A stretch of 64,000 nucleotides of DNA from Bradyrhizobium sp. 190 (GCF_023073415.1 NZ_JADPJL010000060.1:1-64000), one strand, 5' to 3'. Shown: positions 10,137 through 18,879, counted from the first letter of the stretch. Notes: generated from the sequence alone by a model not told the origin. Numbers and translations are program-made.

Positions 10137-10369
10137 TGCGCGGCCTCCCGGCTTTCGGCGCCGATTTCACGCAACAGCTCCAGCGTCCGCTGCGCCTCCT
10201 CCGGATCGATCTTGGTCAGGGCGTAGCCCACATGGATGATCACGTAGTCGCCGACGGCGAGGTTTTCGATCAGCGCCACCGAGATCTCTTTGCTGACGCC
10301 ATCGATCCAGACGACGGCCATGTCGTCGGGCAGGAGCTTTGTGACCTCAGCAGGTATCGCGAGACACAT
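10133..10369 (-). CDS. hypC: HypC, hydrogenase maturation chaperone
   Basis: This 78-residue HypC/HupF-family protein begins MCLAIPAEV. Cys2 is the residue that binds iron and the hydrogenase large-subunit precursor. The GDYVIIHVGYALTKID block is typical. It works with HypD in building and delivering the Fe(CN)2CO unit. The ATG is coupled to the end of hypF at 10369, and its own stop overlaps hypD. Confidence 0.95.
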   Translation of the reverse strand: MCLAIPAEVTKLLPDDMAVVWIDGVSKEISVALIENLAVGDYVIIHVGYALTKIDPEEAQRTLELLREIGAESREAAQ

Positions 10370-12624
10370 CAGGCGTTTCCTTCCGGGCCTTGCTGTTCGA
10401 GGAGTTGGAGCGCGGCGACCCAGGCCTGCCCGAGGCTGAGGCCGCCGTCATTGGACGGCACCTGGCGAGGCAGCAACGGCGAGAGCCCGCTGGCGATGCA
10501 GCCGCGCCCGATCTCGTCTGCGAGGATCGCGTTGAGGAAGCAGCCACCGCTCAGGATGACGGTCGTGACGCTGGTCTCCAGTGCCGCGCGCGCGATCCAG
10601 TCGATGCAGGCGGCGGCGAAGGTGCCATGGAAGAGCTCGGCCCCATCGACCGGATCGACCGCAAGGCGCTCGAGCAAGGGGAAAAGAGACAGCACGCCAT
10701 TCTCGATCGTCCAGCCGTCCTCCGCGAGGCGCGGTGTGCGGACACGCGCTTCCAGCTTCATTGCGGCTTCGCCCTCGTAACTCTGCACCGGACAGAGACC
10801 AAGCAGCCCCGCCGCCGCGTCAAACAGCCGGCCGGCGCTGGTCGTCGTCGCCACGCCGGGCTGGTCGAGCATAGCGCAGAGACGCGCAGCCTGCGGCTGC
10901 ATCGCAAAGCGCTTCGCAATCGCGTCGCCGCGCCGCAAGGCGTGCAGCACGCTCGCGGCCATGCGCCACGGCTCGCGCGTCGCGCGATCGCCACCCGGCA
11001 TCTTCATCGGCGCCAGATGTCCGAGCCGCCGGAAGCGTGCACCATCGCACGAGAGCAACTCGCCGCCCCAATTGCCACCGTCGCTGCCATAGCCGAAGCC
11101 GTCGAGCACCAGCGCCAACGCTGGCCCTGCGACGCCATGTTCCGCCATCACGGATGCCGCATGGGCATGGTGATGCTGGACCGCGATCAGCCGCCTCCCG
11201 CTGGCTTCGGCGAAACGGGTCGAGGCCATGTTCGGATGCAGGTCGTGGGCGATGACGACCGGCTCGATGTCCAGCGTCGAGAGCAGGTGATCCACCGTCT
11301 CCTCGAAAAAGCGAATGCCTTCCGCGGTGTCGAGATCGCCGATGTGCTGGGAGACGAAGGCTTCGTTGCCGCGGATGACGGTGACCGTCGACTTCAGCGC
11401 GCCGCCGACCGCAAGCACCGACGGGACGGACTTCGCGAGCCTAATCGGCTCGGGAATATAGCCGCGGGCGCGGCGGATGAACTGCGCCCGGCCCGCGACC
11501 ACCGACACGACAGAGTCGTCCGCGCGGGTGACGATGTCGCGGTCATGCGTGACGATCAGGTCGGCGATGCCGGCAAGCCGCCGTTTGGCCTCGGCATTGA
11601 CGATCACCAGCGGCTCGCCGCCAGGATTGGCGCTGGTTGCCACGATCGCCCAACTTGCGCCGTCTGCTCGCGGATGCGCCGAATTGAGCGCCTTCAGCAC
11701 CAGATGATGCAGCGGCGCGACGGGCAGCATGACGCCGATCCGCGACAGCTCCGGCGCAATCGCGGGCGGGAGCATATCGCGGGATCTCATCAGCACGATG
11801 GGCCGCGGCGAGGATTCCAGCAGCGCGAGCCCGACCGCATCGATTTCAGCGATCTCGCCGACCACATCCGTCGAGCCGACCATCACGGCGAACGGCTTCT
11901 GATTGCGATGCTTCCGGTGCCGCAGACGCCACACGGCCGCATCTTCACGGGCATTGCACAGCAATTGATATCCGCCGAGCCCCTTGATCGCGACGATCCT
12001 TCCGTCGGCGATCGCAGTGGCGATCTGCTTGGTACCATGACTGATCCTTGGCCCACATCGCGGGCAGGCAATTGCTTCGGCGTGGAAGCGACGGCTCGCC
12101 GGATCGGCATAGTCTGCTGCGCAGGCCGTGCACATCGCGAAGCGCCTCATCGCGGTGGTACGGCGGTCATAGGGCAGCCGCTCGGCGATGGTGTAGCGCG
12201 GGCCGCAATGGGTGCAGTTGACGAAAGGATAGAGATGGAAGCGGCTCGCCGGATCAAACAGCTCGCTCAGACACTGCGGACAGGTCGCGGCATCGGCGGC
12301 GATCCGGGTCGAGACCTTGCCCTGCTCACTGGCGCGGATGTGGAACTCGTCGCTTTCGGTGATGCCGACCGGTTGCACGGAAATCTCATCTATCCGAGCC
12401 AGTGGCGGTTTTTCCAGCGGCAGCGCATCGACAAAATCGGCGGCGCGGTCGCCCTCGACCTCGATCACCACGCCATCGGGATCATTGGCAACGAAGCCGC
12501 CGAGCCGATAGCGCGCGGCGAGGCCGTAGACGTAGGGACGAAAGCCCACGCCCTGCACGGCGCCGCGCACATGCAGGCGCAGCCGTCTTCGGTCTCGCGC
12601 CATGGCCTCGCCGCTCATGCTCAT
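10369..12624 (-). CDS. hypF: HypF, carbamoyltransferase for hydrogenase maturation
   Basis: HypF makes carbamoyl-adenylate and transfers the carbamoyl group to HypE. The 751 residues show the standard order. An acylphosphatase domain is near the start (LHVRGAVQGVGFRPYVYGLA). Two zinc-finger repeats follow (CPQCLSELFDP, CTHCGPRYTI, CTACAADYADP, CPRCG). Next come a YrdC-like domain (IKGLGGYQLLCNA) and a Kae1-like C-terminal domain with VQHHHAHAASVMAEHG and LSGGCFLNAIL. The start overlaps the hypB stop by 4 bases. It is full length and uninterrupted. Long open frames on the opposite strand here are shadows. Confidence 0.96.
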   Translation of the reverse strand: MSMSGEAMARDRRRLRLHVRGAVQGVGFRPYVYGLAARYRLGGFVANDPDGVVIEVEGDRAADFVDALPLEKPPLARIDEISVQPVGITESDEFHIRASEQGKVSTRIAADAATCPQCLSELFDPASRFHLYPFVNCTHCGPRYTIAERLPYDRRTTAMRRFAMCTACAADYADPASRRFHAEAIACPRCGPRISHGTKQIATAIADGRIVAIKGLGGYQLLCNAREDAAVWRLRHRKHRNQKPFAVMVGSTDVVGEIAEIDAVGLALLESSPRPIVLMRSRDMLPPAIAPELSRIGVMLPVAPLHHLVLKALNSAHPRADGASWAIVATSANPGGEPLVIVNAEAKRRLAGIADLIVTHDRDIVTRADDSVVSVVAGRAQFIRRARGYIPEPIRLAKSVPSVLAVGGALKSTVTVIRGNEAFVSQHIGDLDTAEGIRFFEETVDHLLSTLDIEPVVIAHDLHPNMASTRFAEASGRRLIAVQHHHAHAASVMAEHGVAGPALALVLDGFGYGSDGGNWGGELLSCDGARFRRLGHLAPMKMPGGDRATREPWRMAASVLHALRRGDAIAKRFAMQPQAARLCAMLDQPGVATTTSAGRLFDAAAGLLGLCPVQSYEGEAAMKLEARVRTPRLAEDGWTIENGVLSLFPLLERLAVDPVDGAELFHGTFAAACIDWIARAALETSVTTVILSGGCFLNAILADEIGRGCIASGLSPLLPRQVPSNDGGLSLGQAWVAALQLLEQQGPEGNA

Positions 12625-13511
12625 CCCGACACGGCCATCTCGGTCGGCTTCATCTGTGCAACCCGCTTGCGAATCCAGGCATAGAATGCCGCAAAACCCT
12701 CACCGGTGCACGCCGACACCGTCAAAACCTCAATCTTCGGACTGACCCGGCGCGCATATTCGATCGTCCTTGCAAGATCGAAGTCGAGTACGGGCGCAAG
12801 ATCGATCTTGTTGATCAGCATCAGAGAGGAGGCTGCGAACATGTCCGGATATTTCAGCGGCTTGTCCTCGCCTTCCGTGGTCGAGAACACCACGATCTTG
12901 CAGGCCTCGCCGAGATCGAACGCCGCCGGACAGACGAGATTACCGACGTTCTCGATGAAGAGGATGCCGCCGTTAAGCCAGGGCAAGCGGTCATAGGCTT
13001 CGCCGACCATGGCGGCATCGAGATGGCAGCCCTTGCCGGTATTGACCTGGATCGCCGGCACGCCGGTCGAGCGGATCCGTTCGGCATCGTTGGAGGTCTG
13101 TTGATCGCCTTCGATCACGCCAATCGGAAAGCTGTCCTTCAGCTCGGACACGGCGCGAACCAGAAGCGAGGTTTTTCCGGCGCCGGGGCTCGAGACCAGG
13201 TTGAAGACGAGCACGTCGTCGGTGCGGAAGCGCGCGCGGTTGTCGGCGGCAAGCCGATTGTTCTTGCCGAGAATGTCGCGCTCGACCTGGATGATGCGGT
13301 CGCTGCTCATGCCGGCGATCTGCTGGCCTGCCGGGTTGGCGCTGCAATCGACCAGCCCGCCATCGCCGGGCGCGTGATCATGATGATGGTGATGGTCGTG
13401 GCTGTGCCCATGATGATGCGAATGATCGTGCCCATGGGAATGATCATGGGAATGATCATGGGTGTGTTCGATGGACGCTTTGGCATCGCTGCAACCGCAT
13501 ACCGTGCACAT
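12621..13511 (-). CDS. hypB: HypB, GTPase and nickel-binding maturation protein
   Basis: HypB delivers nickel to the hydrogenase large subunit together with HypA. The ATG at 13511 overlaps the hypA stop (TGATG), giving 296 residues. The protein begins MCTVCGCSDA with a nickel-binding CxxCGC motif. A run with 19 histidines interspersed with Asp, Ser and Gly follows (about residues 17-47). The G domain has SSPGAGKTSLL (P-loop), GDQQT, ENVGNLVCPA and NKIDLAP. The long His-rich stretch is the known B. japonicum-type nickel store. Confidence 0.96.
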   Translation of the reverse strand: MCTVCGCSDAKASIEHTHDHSHDHSHGHDHSHHHGHSHDHHHHHDHAPGDGGLVDCSANPAGQQIAGMSSDRIIQVERDILGKNNRLAADNRARFRTDDVLVFNLVSSPGAGKTSLLVRAVSELKDSFPIGVIEGDQQTSNDAERIRSTGVPAIQVNTGKGCHLDAAMVGEAYDRLPWLNGGILFIENVGNLVCPAAFDLGEACKIVVFSTTEGEDKPLKYPDMFAASSLMLINKIDLAPVLDFDLARTIEYARRVSPKIEVLTVSACTGEGFAAFYAWIRKRVAQMKPTEMAVSG

Positions 13512-13852
13512 CAGTCGACCTCCAGCTCTCTCACGCGCATCTCTTCGCCGCCGGTCACCTGCAATTGATAGCTGCCGCAGGACGGACACGGCTCATAGCG
13601 CTGCTTGATCTCGACGCCTTTGGAGCAGGCCATGCACCAGGCCGCTCCCGGCGTCTCGACGATCTCGAGCCTTGCTCCTTGCGCAATGGTGCGCGCGGCG
13701 ACGGCCTCGAAGCAGAACTTCATCGCCTCAGGCGCAACATGGCTGAGCGCACCGATCTCCAGGCACACGACGTTCACCCTAGCGAAGGCGTGCTTGCGCG
13801 ACTCCTCCTGGATAATCTCGATGATTCCCTCGCACAGCGCCATCTCATGCAT
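13511..13852 (-). CDS. hypA: HypA, nickel metallochaperone
   Basis: This 113-residue protein begins MHEMALCEGI; the N-terminal MHE supplies nickel ligands. It has the zinc-site pairs CMAC and CPSC near the C-terminus. It works with HypB in nickel insertion. The ATG at 13852 lies inside the end of hupK (8-base overlap), and the stop overlaps hypB. The same frame remains open upstream, but that part has no HypA similarity and is antisense-like shadow. Confidence 0.95.
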   Translation of the reverse strand: MHEMALCEGIIEIIQEESRKHAFARVNVVCLEIGALSHVAPEAMKFCFEAVAARTIAQGARLEIVETPGAAWCMACSKGVEIKQRYEPCPSCGSYQLQVTGGEEMRVRELEVD

Positions 13853-14939
13853 GGCCGATCTCGCGGAAGCTGAGGCTGAAGCCGACGCACGGATCGAACG
13901 AGCCGACGAGCGTGCGGACCGCATCCAGCCCCTGCCGGCCCCCGGCGAGAACGGAGCCCTGGAGGCTGCGAACCAACGGCCCGCGGGCATGGAAATTCCA
14001 CTCCGTCGGCGCCAAGAATTCGAAGCGGACGATGCGGTCTTCATCGTCGAGCTCGACGGCATGATAGAGCCGGCCCCGCGCGCATTCGACGGCACCCGCG
14101 CCTCTGCCGGTCCCCACCCGGTAGCTCTGGAGGACACCGTCCTCGACTGTCCCATCGTCCGCCTCGAGGAAGGCGCAGAGCCGCGCCACTTCCGCGATTC
14201 GCGCCTTCAGACGCTCGGCGGGCCCCGCGCCCGGCGGCAGGATCGGCTCACGCCCAACCCGCCGCGCCCAGACGCCGGTCTCCGGAATCCGGCCATGGAG
14301 ATCAGGCGCATCGGAGAATATCGCGCCATCGGCAAGCAGCCGCATGACGATTTCGAGATCGTCGGCTGCCGACAGGAATGACTGTTCGACCACCGGCGGC
14401 AGCAAGGCATCGCCATCGAAATTCGCAAGATGTACCGCCAGCGCGCTGCCGGCCCCGGGGGTTTGCTCCTCGCTCGCGATCCCGAGCGCGGCGAGCGATG
14501 CCCTGATCTTCGCCACCGCCTCGCGGCGCGAGACCGCCTCCCCGCGCTCGGCGATGCTGCCACCCAGAACGGCCGTGGCCTCCATCATGGCACGAACGGC
14601 TGCGGCGCCGGCGCCGTCAAGCGTGAGACGGCCAACGAACAGGCCGCGTAACAATTCGGTCAGGCGTTCGGCGACGACAGCGACGACGCGACCGTGCTCG
14701 ATCTCGAGACTGGCATCCTCGCCCCGCGCCGCCTCGACCGCGGACAGGAAAGCTACCTGATGCGCCATCGAGCACAGGGAGAACAGACGCGGCAGCACCG
14801 ACGGCAGTGACGAGGCCGGCTTTCCCGCGAACAAGCGCGTCAACGGCGGCCGGCTGCGCGGCCGGATCGCGACGTCGGCGATCGTGCCGCCGGCGAGCCA
14901 CACCGTGATGTCGATCTCGTTGCGGAAGGCCAAGCTCAT
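13845..14939 (-). CDS. hupK: HupK, hydrogenase maturation protein
   Basis: HupK is a hydrogenase-large-subunit-like accessory protein of aerobic uptake hydrogenases, thought to act as a scaffold during cofactor assembly. The protein has 364 residues from the ATG at 14939, which forms ATGA with the hupJ stop; a GTG two codons earlier is also possible. The middle region has the HQVAFLSAVEAARG stretch. The C-terminal SFDPCVGFSLSFREIGHA mimics the end of a hydrogenase large subunit. It appears intact. Confidence 0.9.
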   Translation of the reverse strand: MSLAFRNEIDITVWLAGGTIADVAIRPRSRPPLTRLFAGKPASSLPSVLPRLFSLCSMAHQVAFLSAVEAARGEDASLEIEHGRVVAVVAERLTELLRGLFVGRLTLDGAGAAAVRAMMEATAVLGGSIAERGEAVSRREAVAKIRASLAALGIASEEQTPGAGSALAVHLANFDGDALLPPVVEQSFLSAADDLEIVMRLLADGAIFSDAPDLHGRIPETGVWARRVGREPILPPGAGPAERLKARIAEVARLCAFLEADDGTVEDGVLQSYRVGTGRGAGAVECARGRLYHAVELDDEDRIVRFEFLAPTEWNFHARGPLVRSLQGSVLAGGRQGLDAVRTLVGSFDPCVGFSLSFREIGHA

Positions 14940-15451
14940 CCGCACCGCTCCGTCAGAACACCGCGCAGGAAGTTACGCCGATCGATCGGGCTTGTTGCGG
15001 GCTCGCGACGACGGACCGCCTCCTCGCTGTCGGCCGGCAGCATCAGCTCGGCGAGGGTCGCTTCGGCCGTCGCCCGCGCGGCGACCATGTCCGCGAACTG
15101 GAACATCGGCGAGAACAGCGAGCAGCTCGCGATCAGGCCCATTTGTCCGACCTCGCTGAGAGTGAATTCGATATCGCCCGCAGGGAAGCGGATTCGCAGG
15201 CTCGGGCCCGACGTATCCCGCGCGATCGCGCTCGCCGGCATCACCACGTTCATGAACCAGGGCGTGACCATGATGCCGATGGTCGTGCCGTTGAACCAGC
15301 GGAAACCGACCGCTTCGACGCCGAGCGCGTCGTTGTAGATCGGCAGATCGCGCATCGCGCGCTCGCCGATCTCCCGATGGCTTCCTGCCAAGAGCTCGCC
15401 CCATGCTTCGGCGTCGGCGTCGCTGGCAGGAATTTGCGCATCAGCTGTCAT
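14936..15451 (-). CDS. hupJ: HupJ, HybE-family hydrogenase assembly chaperone
   Basis: The 171-residue protein belongs to the HybE/HupJ family. The core FRWFNGTTIGIMVTPWFMNVVMP is characteristic, followed by GDIEFTLSEVGQMGLIASCSLFSPM. Such proteins bind the Tat signal or precursor of the small subunit and prevent early export. It overlaps hupI by 4 bases upstream and hupK downstream. Confidence 0.92.
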   Translation of the reverse strand: MTADAQIPASDADAEAWGELLAGSHREIGERAMRDLPIYNDALGVEAVGFRWFNGTTIGIMVTPWFMNVVMPASAIARDTSGPSLRIRFPAGDIEFTLSEVGQMGLIASCSLFSPMFQFADMVAARATAEATLAELMLPADSEEAVRRREPATSPIDRRNFLRGVLTERCG

Positions 15452-15657
15452 GACTCGATCGCCATGAACTTGGATTTTGGAGAGTCGCAGTTCGGGCAGC
15501 GCCAGTCTTCCGGCAACGCCGCGAACGGAGTGCCGGGCGCGATCTGTGCCACCCCGTCGCCATCGGTGGGATCATAGATCGTCCAGCAGATGCCGCATTC
15601 CAGCCGCGTGACATCGGCGACGTCCTGGCGCACGCCAAAATTCTCGAACCCGCTCAT
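15448..15657 (-). CDS. hupI: HupI, rubredoxin
   Basis: This 69-residue rubredoxin has the two iron-binding pairs, CGIC in the N-terminal half and CPNC near the C-terminus, with the aromatic WTIYDP and PEDWRCP context. In hup operons it is thought to protect or reduce the small-subunit clusters during assembly in oxygen. It overlaps hupH and hupJ by 4 bases each. Confidence 0.95.
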   Translation of the reverse strand: MSGFENFGVRQDVADVTRLECGICWTIYDPTDGDGVAQIAPGTPFAALPEDWRCPNCDSPKSKFMAIES

Positions 15658-16517
15658 TTGAAATAGGCCTCGATGATCTCCTGAAGCCGCTCAGCCGAGT
15701 CCTCGAAGTCCTCGTCAGCCGCAATCGCCACCGTCGGCACGCCGCCGATCTCCAGCGTATCGAGGATGATGGTGTCCATAGCGTTGAAGAACTGCACCGA
15801 CCAGACATTGCGGATGCCCGTGGAGAGCACCCGGCAGGTACCATAGCCGCGAGAAACCAGTTGGATCGGCCCGTTCTTGATCGTGTCCTGGAGAAAACTC
15901 ATGTCGACCGGGCTCATCGGCAGCAGCGTGAAATTGATGATCTGCGAGCGGATGCCCGGCCGCCATGCGAGCGCCCGCTCGCGGATTTCCGCAAGCACCG
16001 GCAGCACGTTCATGGCACCTTCGGGGGCCTGCCCGATCTCGAAATCCGCAGCCGTGAGATCGGCAGCGGCGCGCTTCACGATCTCCGGGATCGGCCCGAC
16101 CTCAAGATATTCGTGATTGGCGTCGCTCTCGAGCCGCACGCGCCAGATCCCGGCCAGCACAGATTCCTGGATCTGCGCCAACGATCCATCGGGCAGCGCA
16201 ACGACGGCGGCCACTTCGCCCTCGCCCATCACGTCGACAATCAGCTTGCGCTCGAGATCGTTGAGATTGCCAAGCCGGAACAGTTGCGTCGGCATGCCGG
16301 CCTTCTGGCTCGCGATCGCTGCGGCCACCTTCGACAACAGCTCGATGGCGTTCGGGCAGATCCTGGCGAGTTCCGCGCTGTCGAGCGTGGCAAGCTTGGC
16401 CAAGGCACCGGCCGCGGTCAGGCTGCCGCTCGTCGCGTTCAGGCTCTCATCGCCGATCGGAAACACTTTGATCGGCTGCTCCGCGCCCTCGGGCGCAGTC
16501 CAGAAACCCGCTTTCAT
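15654..16517 (-). CDS. hupH: HupH, HyaF-family hydrogenase expression/assembly protein
   Basis: The 287 residues match the HupH/HyaF family. The N-terminal half has ATLDSAELARICPNAIELLSKVA. The C-terminal half has LPMSPVDMSFLQDTIKNGPIQLVSRGYGTCRVLSTGIRNVWSVQFFN, the conserved HyaF block. It is needed for maturation of the small subunit. It overlaps hupG by 4 bases. Confidence 0.93.
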   Translation of the reverse strand: MKAGFWTAPEGAEQPIKVFPIGDESLNATSGSLTAAGALAKLATLDSAELARICPNAIELLSKVAAAIASQKAGMPTQLFRLGNLNDLERKLIVDVMGEGEVAAVVALPDGSLAQIQESVLAGIWRVRLESDANHEYLEVGPIPEIVKRAAADLTAADFEIGQAPEGAMNVLPVLAEIRERALAWRPGIRSQIINFTLLPMSPVDMSFLQDTIKNGPIQLVSRGYGTCRVLSTGIRNVWSVQFFNAMDTIILDTLEIGGVPTVAIAADEDFEDSAERLQEIIEAYFK

Positions 16518-16957
16518 AGTTCGACACCTTGGCGGTGCTGGGGAACGATGGTTGTCATGACAACGGCGCTCGTGCCGCGCGGACGGTCGATCAGCTTGGT
16601 GATGCGGTCGACATAGATCGACCAGTCCTGGATCTTCGCGATCAGCCCGAGTGTCTCGCCCTTGGCGACGAAGATCAGCGTCGGCTGCACGCGCACGCCA
16701 AAACGCTGGCCGAGTTCGCTCTCGGCACCGCGGGCGATCACCGCGGCACGCAACCGACCCTTGAATGCCTCGATCAGCTCCGGCAGCACGACCGCGACGT
16801 CGATCGCCTCCGGAAAACGCGCGGGGTCTCCCGCCGACAGCAACACGGCGATGGCGTCGGCCTCGTCGGTCGTATTCAGAAAACGATCGACCGTCGCAGC
16901 ATCCACCTCCAGCAAGCCACGCCGGGCCAGATCCTGCCTTCCCTGCTGGAATTTCAT
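16514..16957 (-). CDS. hupG: HupG, HyaE-family hydrogenase accessory protein
   Basis: HupG/HyaE is a thioredoxin-fold chaperone for the Tat-exported small subunit. I choose the ATG at 16957 (147 residues, MKFQQGRQDLARRG) because a strong ribosome-binding site, GGGGAGGT, precedes it. The open frame extends to 17074, but a sigma-54 promoter lies inside that extension. Family features are VDVAVVLPELIEAF, QRFGVRVQPTLIFV and the final GTSAVVMTTIV. It is the first gene of the second hydrogenase operon. Confidence 0.92.
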   Translation of the reverse strand: MKFQQGRQDLARRGLLEVDAATVDRFLNTTDEADAIAVLLSAGDPARFPEAIDVAVVLPELIEAFKGRLRAAVIARGAESELGQRFGVRVQPTLIFVAKGETLGLIAKIQDWSIYVDRITKLIDRPRGTSAVVMTTIVPQHRQGVEL

Positions 16958-17002
16958 CAGACCTCCCCTGACAAGCTTATGAGTCTGCTGGGAATAGGGA
17001 TC

Positions 17003-17018
17003 AGCAAGGTACGTGCCA
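17003..17018 (-). promoter_or_regulatory. sigma-54 (-24/-12) promoter of hupG operon
   Basis: On the minus strand the sequence TGGCACG-N4-TTGCT matches the RpoN consensus exactly, with ten bases between GG and GC. It predicts a start about 36 bases before the hupG ATG, almost the same geometry as upstream of hupS. RpoN promoters need an AAA+ activator; the local one, HoxA, is broken. Confidence 0.85.
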
Positions 17019-17050
17019 AGGACGGTTATCACCTTTCCTGATTTATCCAG

Positions 17051-17064
17051 TTGATTTGAATCAT
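17051..17064 (-). promoter_or_regulatory. putative FixK/FNR box upstream of hupG
   Basis: TTGAT-N4-ATCAT on the plus strand matches the FixK/FNR palindrome TTGAT-N4-ATCAA at 9 of 10 positions. On the minus strand a weak -10-like GATAAC follows at about the distance expected for a class II activator. FixK2 is reported to influence symbiotic hydrogenase expression in B. japonicum, so a microaerobic promoter here is plausible but not proven. Confidence 0.5.
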
Positions 17065-17195
17065 ATATTTCCACGACAGGAGATGCATCAATCCCAAGAC
17101 GGAAAGCTAATTTCCATATCGGATGAAAATGAACTTAGCAGATAGAAATTTATCCTCCAGCGAGGACGCGGGCTCTCGCGGAGCGGGCTGCCGCC

Positions 17196-17492
17196 CTAAT
17201 CAAGCCGGAGATGCTCGGGCAGTTGCGGCTCGCGGTCAATGAGGTCGGCGAAGAAGCGATCGCAATCCTCGCCATTGATCGCTGCGCCCAGACCGTCGAT
17301 CGCGGCGCCGATCAGGCGCGCCTCGGCCTCATGCAGAAGCCGAACCGCGGTGTCGATAAAGACCAGCACCCTGGCACCGGCCGGCGGGTTCGAGAGCAGC
17401 AGCATCGAAACGCGCCGCTGCTCGCCTCGGAACTCGCACAGCGCCGATATCCCGTCAGTCTCAACGATCGTCATCGGCAAGCCGAGGCACAT
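17196..17492 (-). CDS. hupF: HupF, HypC-like hydrogenase chaperone
   Basis: This 98-residue HypC/HupF-family protein begins MCLGLPMTIVETDG, with the functional Cys2, and has GARVLVFIDTAVRLL. HupF is longer than HypC and specific to uptake hydrogenases working in oxygen, where it binds the HupL precursor. It closes the hupSLCDF group; a 238-base gap with promoters separates it from hupG. Confidence 0.94.
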   Translation of the reverse strand: MCLGLPMTIVETDGISALCEFRGEQRRVSMLLLSNPPAGARVLVFIDTAVRLLHEAEARLIGAAIDGLGAAINGEDCDRFFADLIDREPQLPEHLRLD

Positions 17493-17517
17493 GGCGGATC
17501 TCCGACGGTGCAGCCGG

Positions 17518-18111
17518 TCAGGCCGGCCGCCCCCTCACCTCGTAATGCTGTTGATCGATGTCGTTGGCGAGCAGCCGCTCCGATTCTGTCAACGGCGCGG
17601 TGCGCGGCATCACCTCGGCGCCCCATTCGGCCAGGATCTCGCAACCAAGCTCGAGCGCCGGCGCGATCTGATCGCGCACCGGCTTCGTCAGCGGCCCACC
17701 CCAATCCTCGAGGTCGAGCGGCTGGCAGCCGATCAATACGAGATGTCGCGGACAACGGCCAAGCAGGTCGGCCGCGCTGATGACCTCCTGGAAGCCGGTC
17801 TGGTGCAAGCTCATCTTCTTGGCGCCGGTGAAACGTGGCACCTCGTCGTCGCGAACGAGCTTCAACTGCCCGGGCTCGAGCCCATAGTCGATCGCGTCGA
17901 ACACGATCAAACGATCCGCATCCTCCAGGTAGTTCACGAGGTAGAGCCCCTGCGTGCCGCCGTCGAGAATGGTGACGTTGTCGGGCACGGCGTAGCGGCG
18001 GTGGAATTCCTCCACCGCGCGCACGCCAAAGCCTTCGTCGGCCCACAGGATGTTGCCGATGCCGAGCACCAGGATGCGGTTTGCTTGCGAAGATGTCGGC
18101 ATCGGTATCAT
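17518..18111 (-). CDS. hupD: HupD, hydrogenase maturation endopeptidase
   Basis: HupD removes the C-terminal peptide of HupL after nickel insertion. The 197-residue protein has the family motif ILVLGIGNILWADEGFGV, with the metal-sensing Asp/Glu, then DGGTQGLYLVNYLEDADRLIVFDAIDYG. It overlaps hupC by 4 bases (ATGA) and precedes hupF by 25. Confidence 0.95.
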   Translation of the reverse strand: MIPMPTSSQANRILVLGIGNILWADEGFGVRAVEEFHRRYAVPDNVTILDGGTQGLYLVNYLEDADRLIVFDAIDYGLEPGQLKLVRDDEVPRFTGAKKMSLHQTGFQEVISAADLLGRCPRHLVLIGCQPLDLEDWGGPLTKPVRDQIAPALELGCEILAEWGAEVMPRTAPLTESERLLANDIDQQHYEVRGRPA

Positions 18112-18863
18112 TCCAGTTTCTCAGTCGCGGAATGCCGCTCGCCGGAGATCATCGAGGAGATGATGCTCTGGCGCGACATGATGTCCTCACGGACCGCGGC
18201 GTAGATGTGCACCATCACGAACGCGACCAGCGCCCACATGCCGAGATGATGCCAGGTGTGAACGTCCTGGCTGTTCGGCCAGATCGCGAACACCCAGCCG
18301 AACAGCTTGTGCTGCCAACTGTCGATGTCCGCACCTTCCGAATAGAGCGCAAAGCCGGTAACAATCATGAACGCCACGAACAGCGTGAAGCCCGTGAACA
18401 TCGCGGTCCGCGCCAGCGGGTTGTGGCCGACATACATCTTCGGCTCGTGCTCCAGGAACGCATACCAGCGGATTTCATGCAGCACTTCCTTCCAGAAGTG
18501 CTTGCGATGCACCGGCAGATAGAAAATCTGCCGGGAATGGTGATTTCCGACGAAGGCCCACAGAATGCGGGCAAGGAAGAACACCGCCAGCACCTGCCCC
18601 GCCGCGAAATGGGCAAAGCGGATATAGCCCATCACGAAGTTCGCCGAGGCCTCGCCCTCGACCGACGGCAATGGCGTTCCGATCAGATAACCGGTCACCA
18701 TCAGCACGATGATCGAGAACGCGTTCACCCAATGGCAGATCCGCACCGGCGCTTCGTAGACATAGACGGCGGGACGGCCGACCCCGTGTTCGCCGGCCGC
18801 ATCGGCCGCTATCGCGGAGAGGTCCGGCTCGGCTTCCGCCGGACGTGCAGCTACATCCATCAT
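18108..18863 (-). CDS. hupC: HupC, b-type cytochrome subunit of uptake hydrogenase
   Basis: HupC anchors the hydrogenase to the membrane and passes electrons from H2 to quinone. The 251 residues include YVYEAPVRICHWVNAFSIIVLM (first helix with a haem His), further hydrophobic segments (LAVFFLARILWAFVGNHHS, MFTGFTLFVAFMIVTGFALY) and the last helix WHHLGMWALVAFVMVHIYAAV. It lies 16 bases after hupL in the same operon. Confidence 0.95.
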   Translation of the reverse strand: MMDVAARPAEAEPDLSAIAADAAGEHGVGRPAVYVYEAPVRICHWVNAFSIIVLMVTGYLIGTPLPSVEGEASANFVMGYIRFAHFAAGQVLAVFFLARILWAFVGNHHSRQIFYLPVHRKHFWKEVLHEIRWYAFLEHEPKMYVGHNPLARTAMFTGFTLFVAFMIVTGFALYSEGADIDSWQHKLFGWVFAIWPNSQDVHTWHHLGMWALVAFVMVHIYAAVREDIMSRQSIISSMISGERHSATEKLE

Positions 18864-18879
18864 GGCGTTTCCCCCTGCT

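Noticed and set aside
10390..12684. 764-codon plus-strand open frame opposite hypF
   Set aside because: It has no protein-family features and lies antisense to an intact, motif-complete hypF. Such frames are expected in GC-rich genes.
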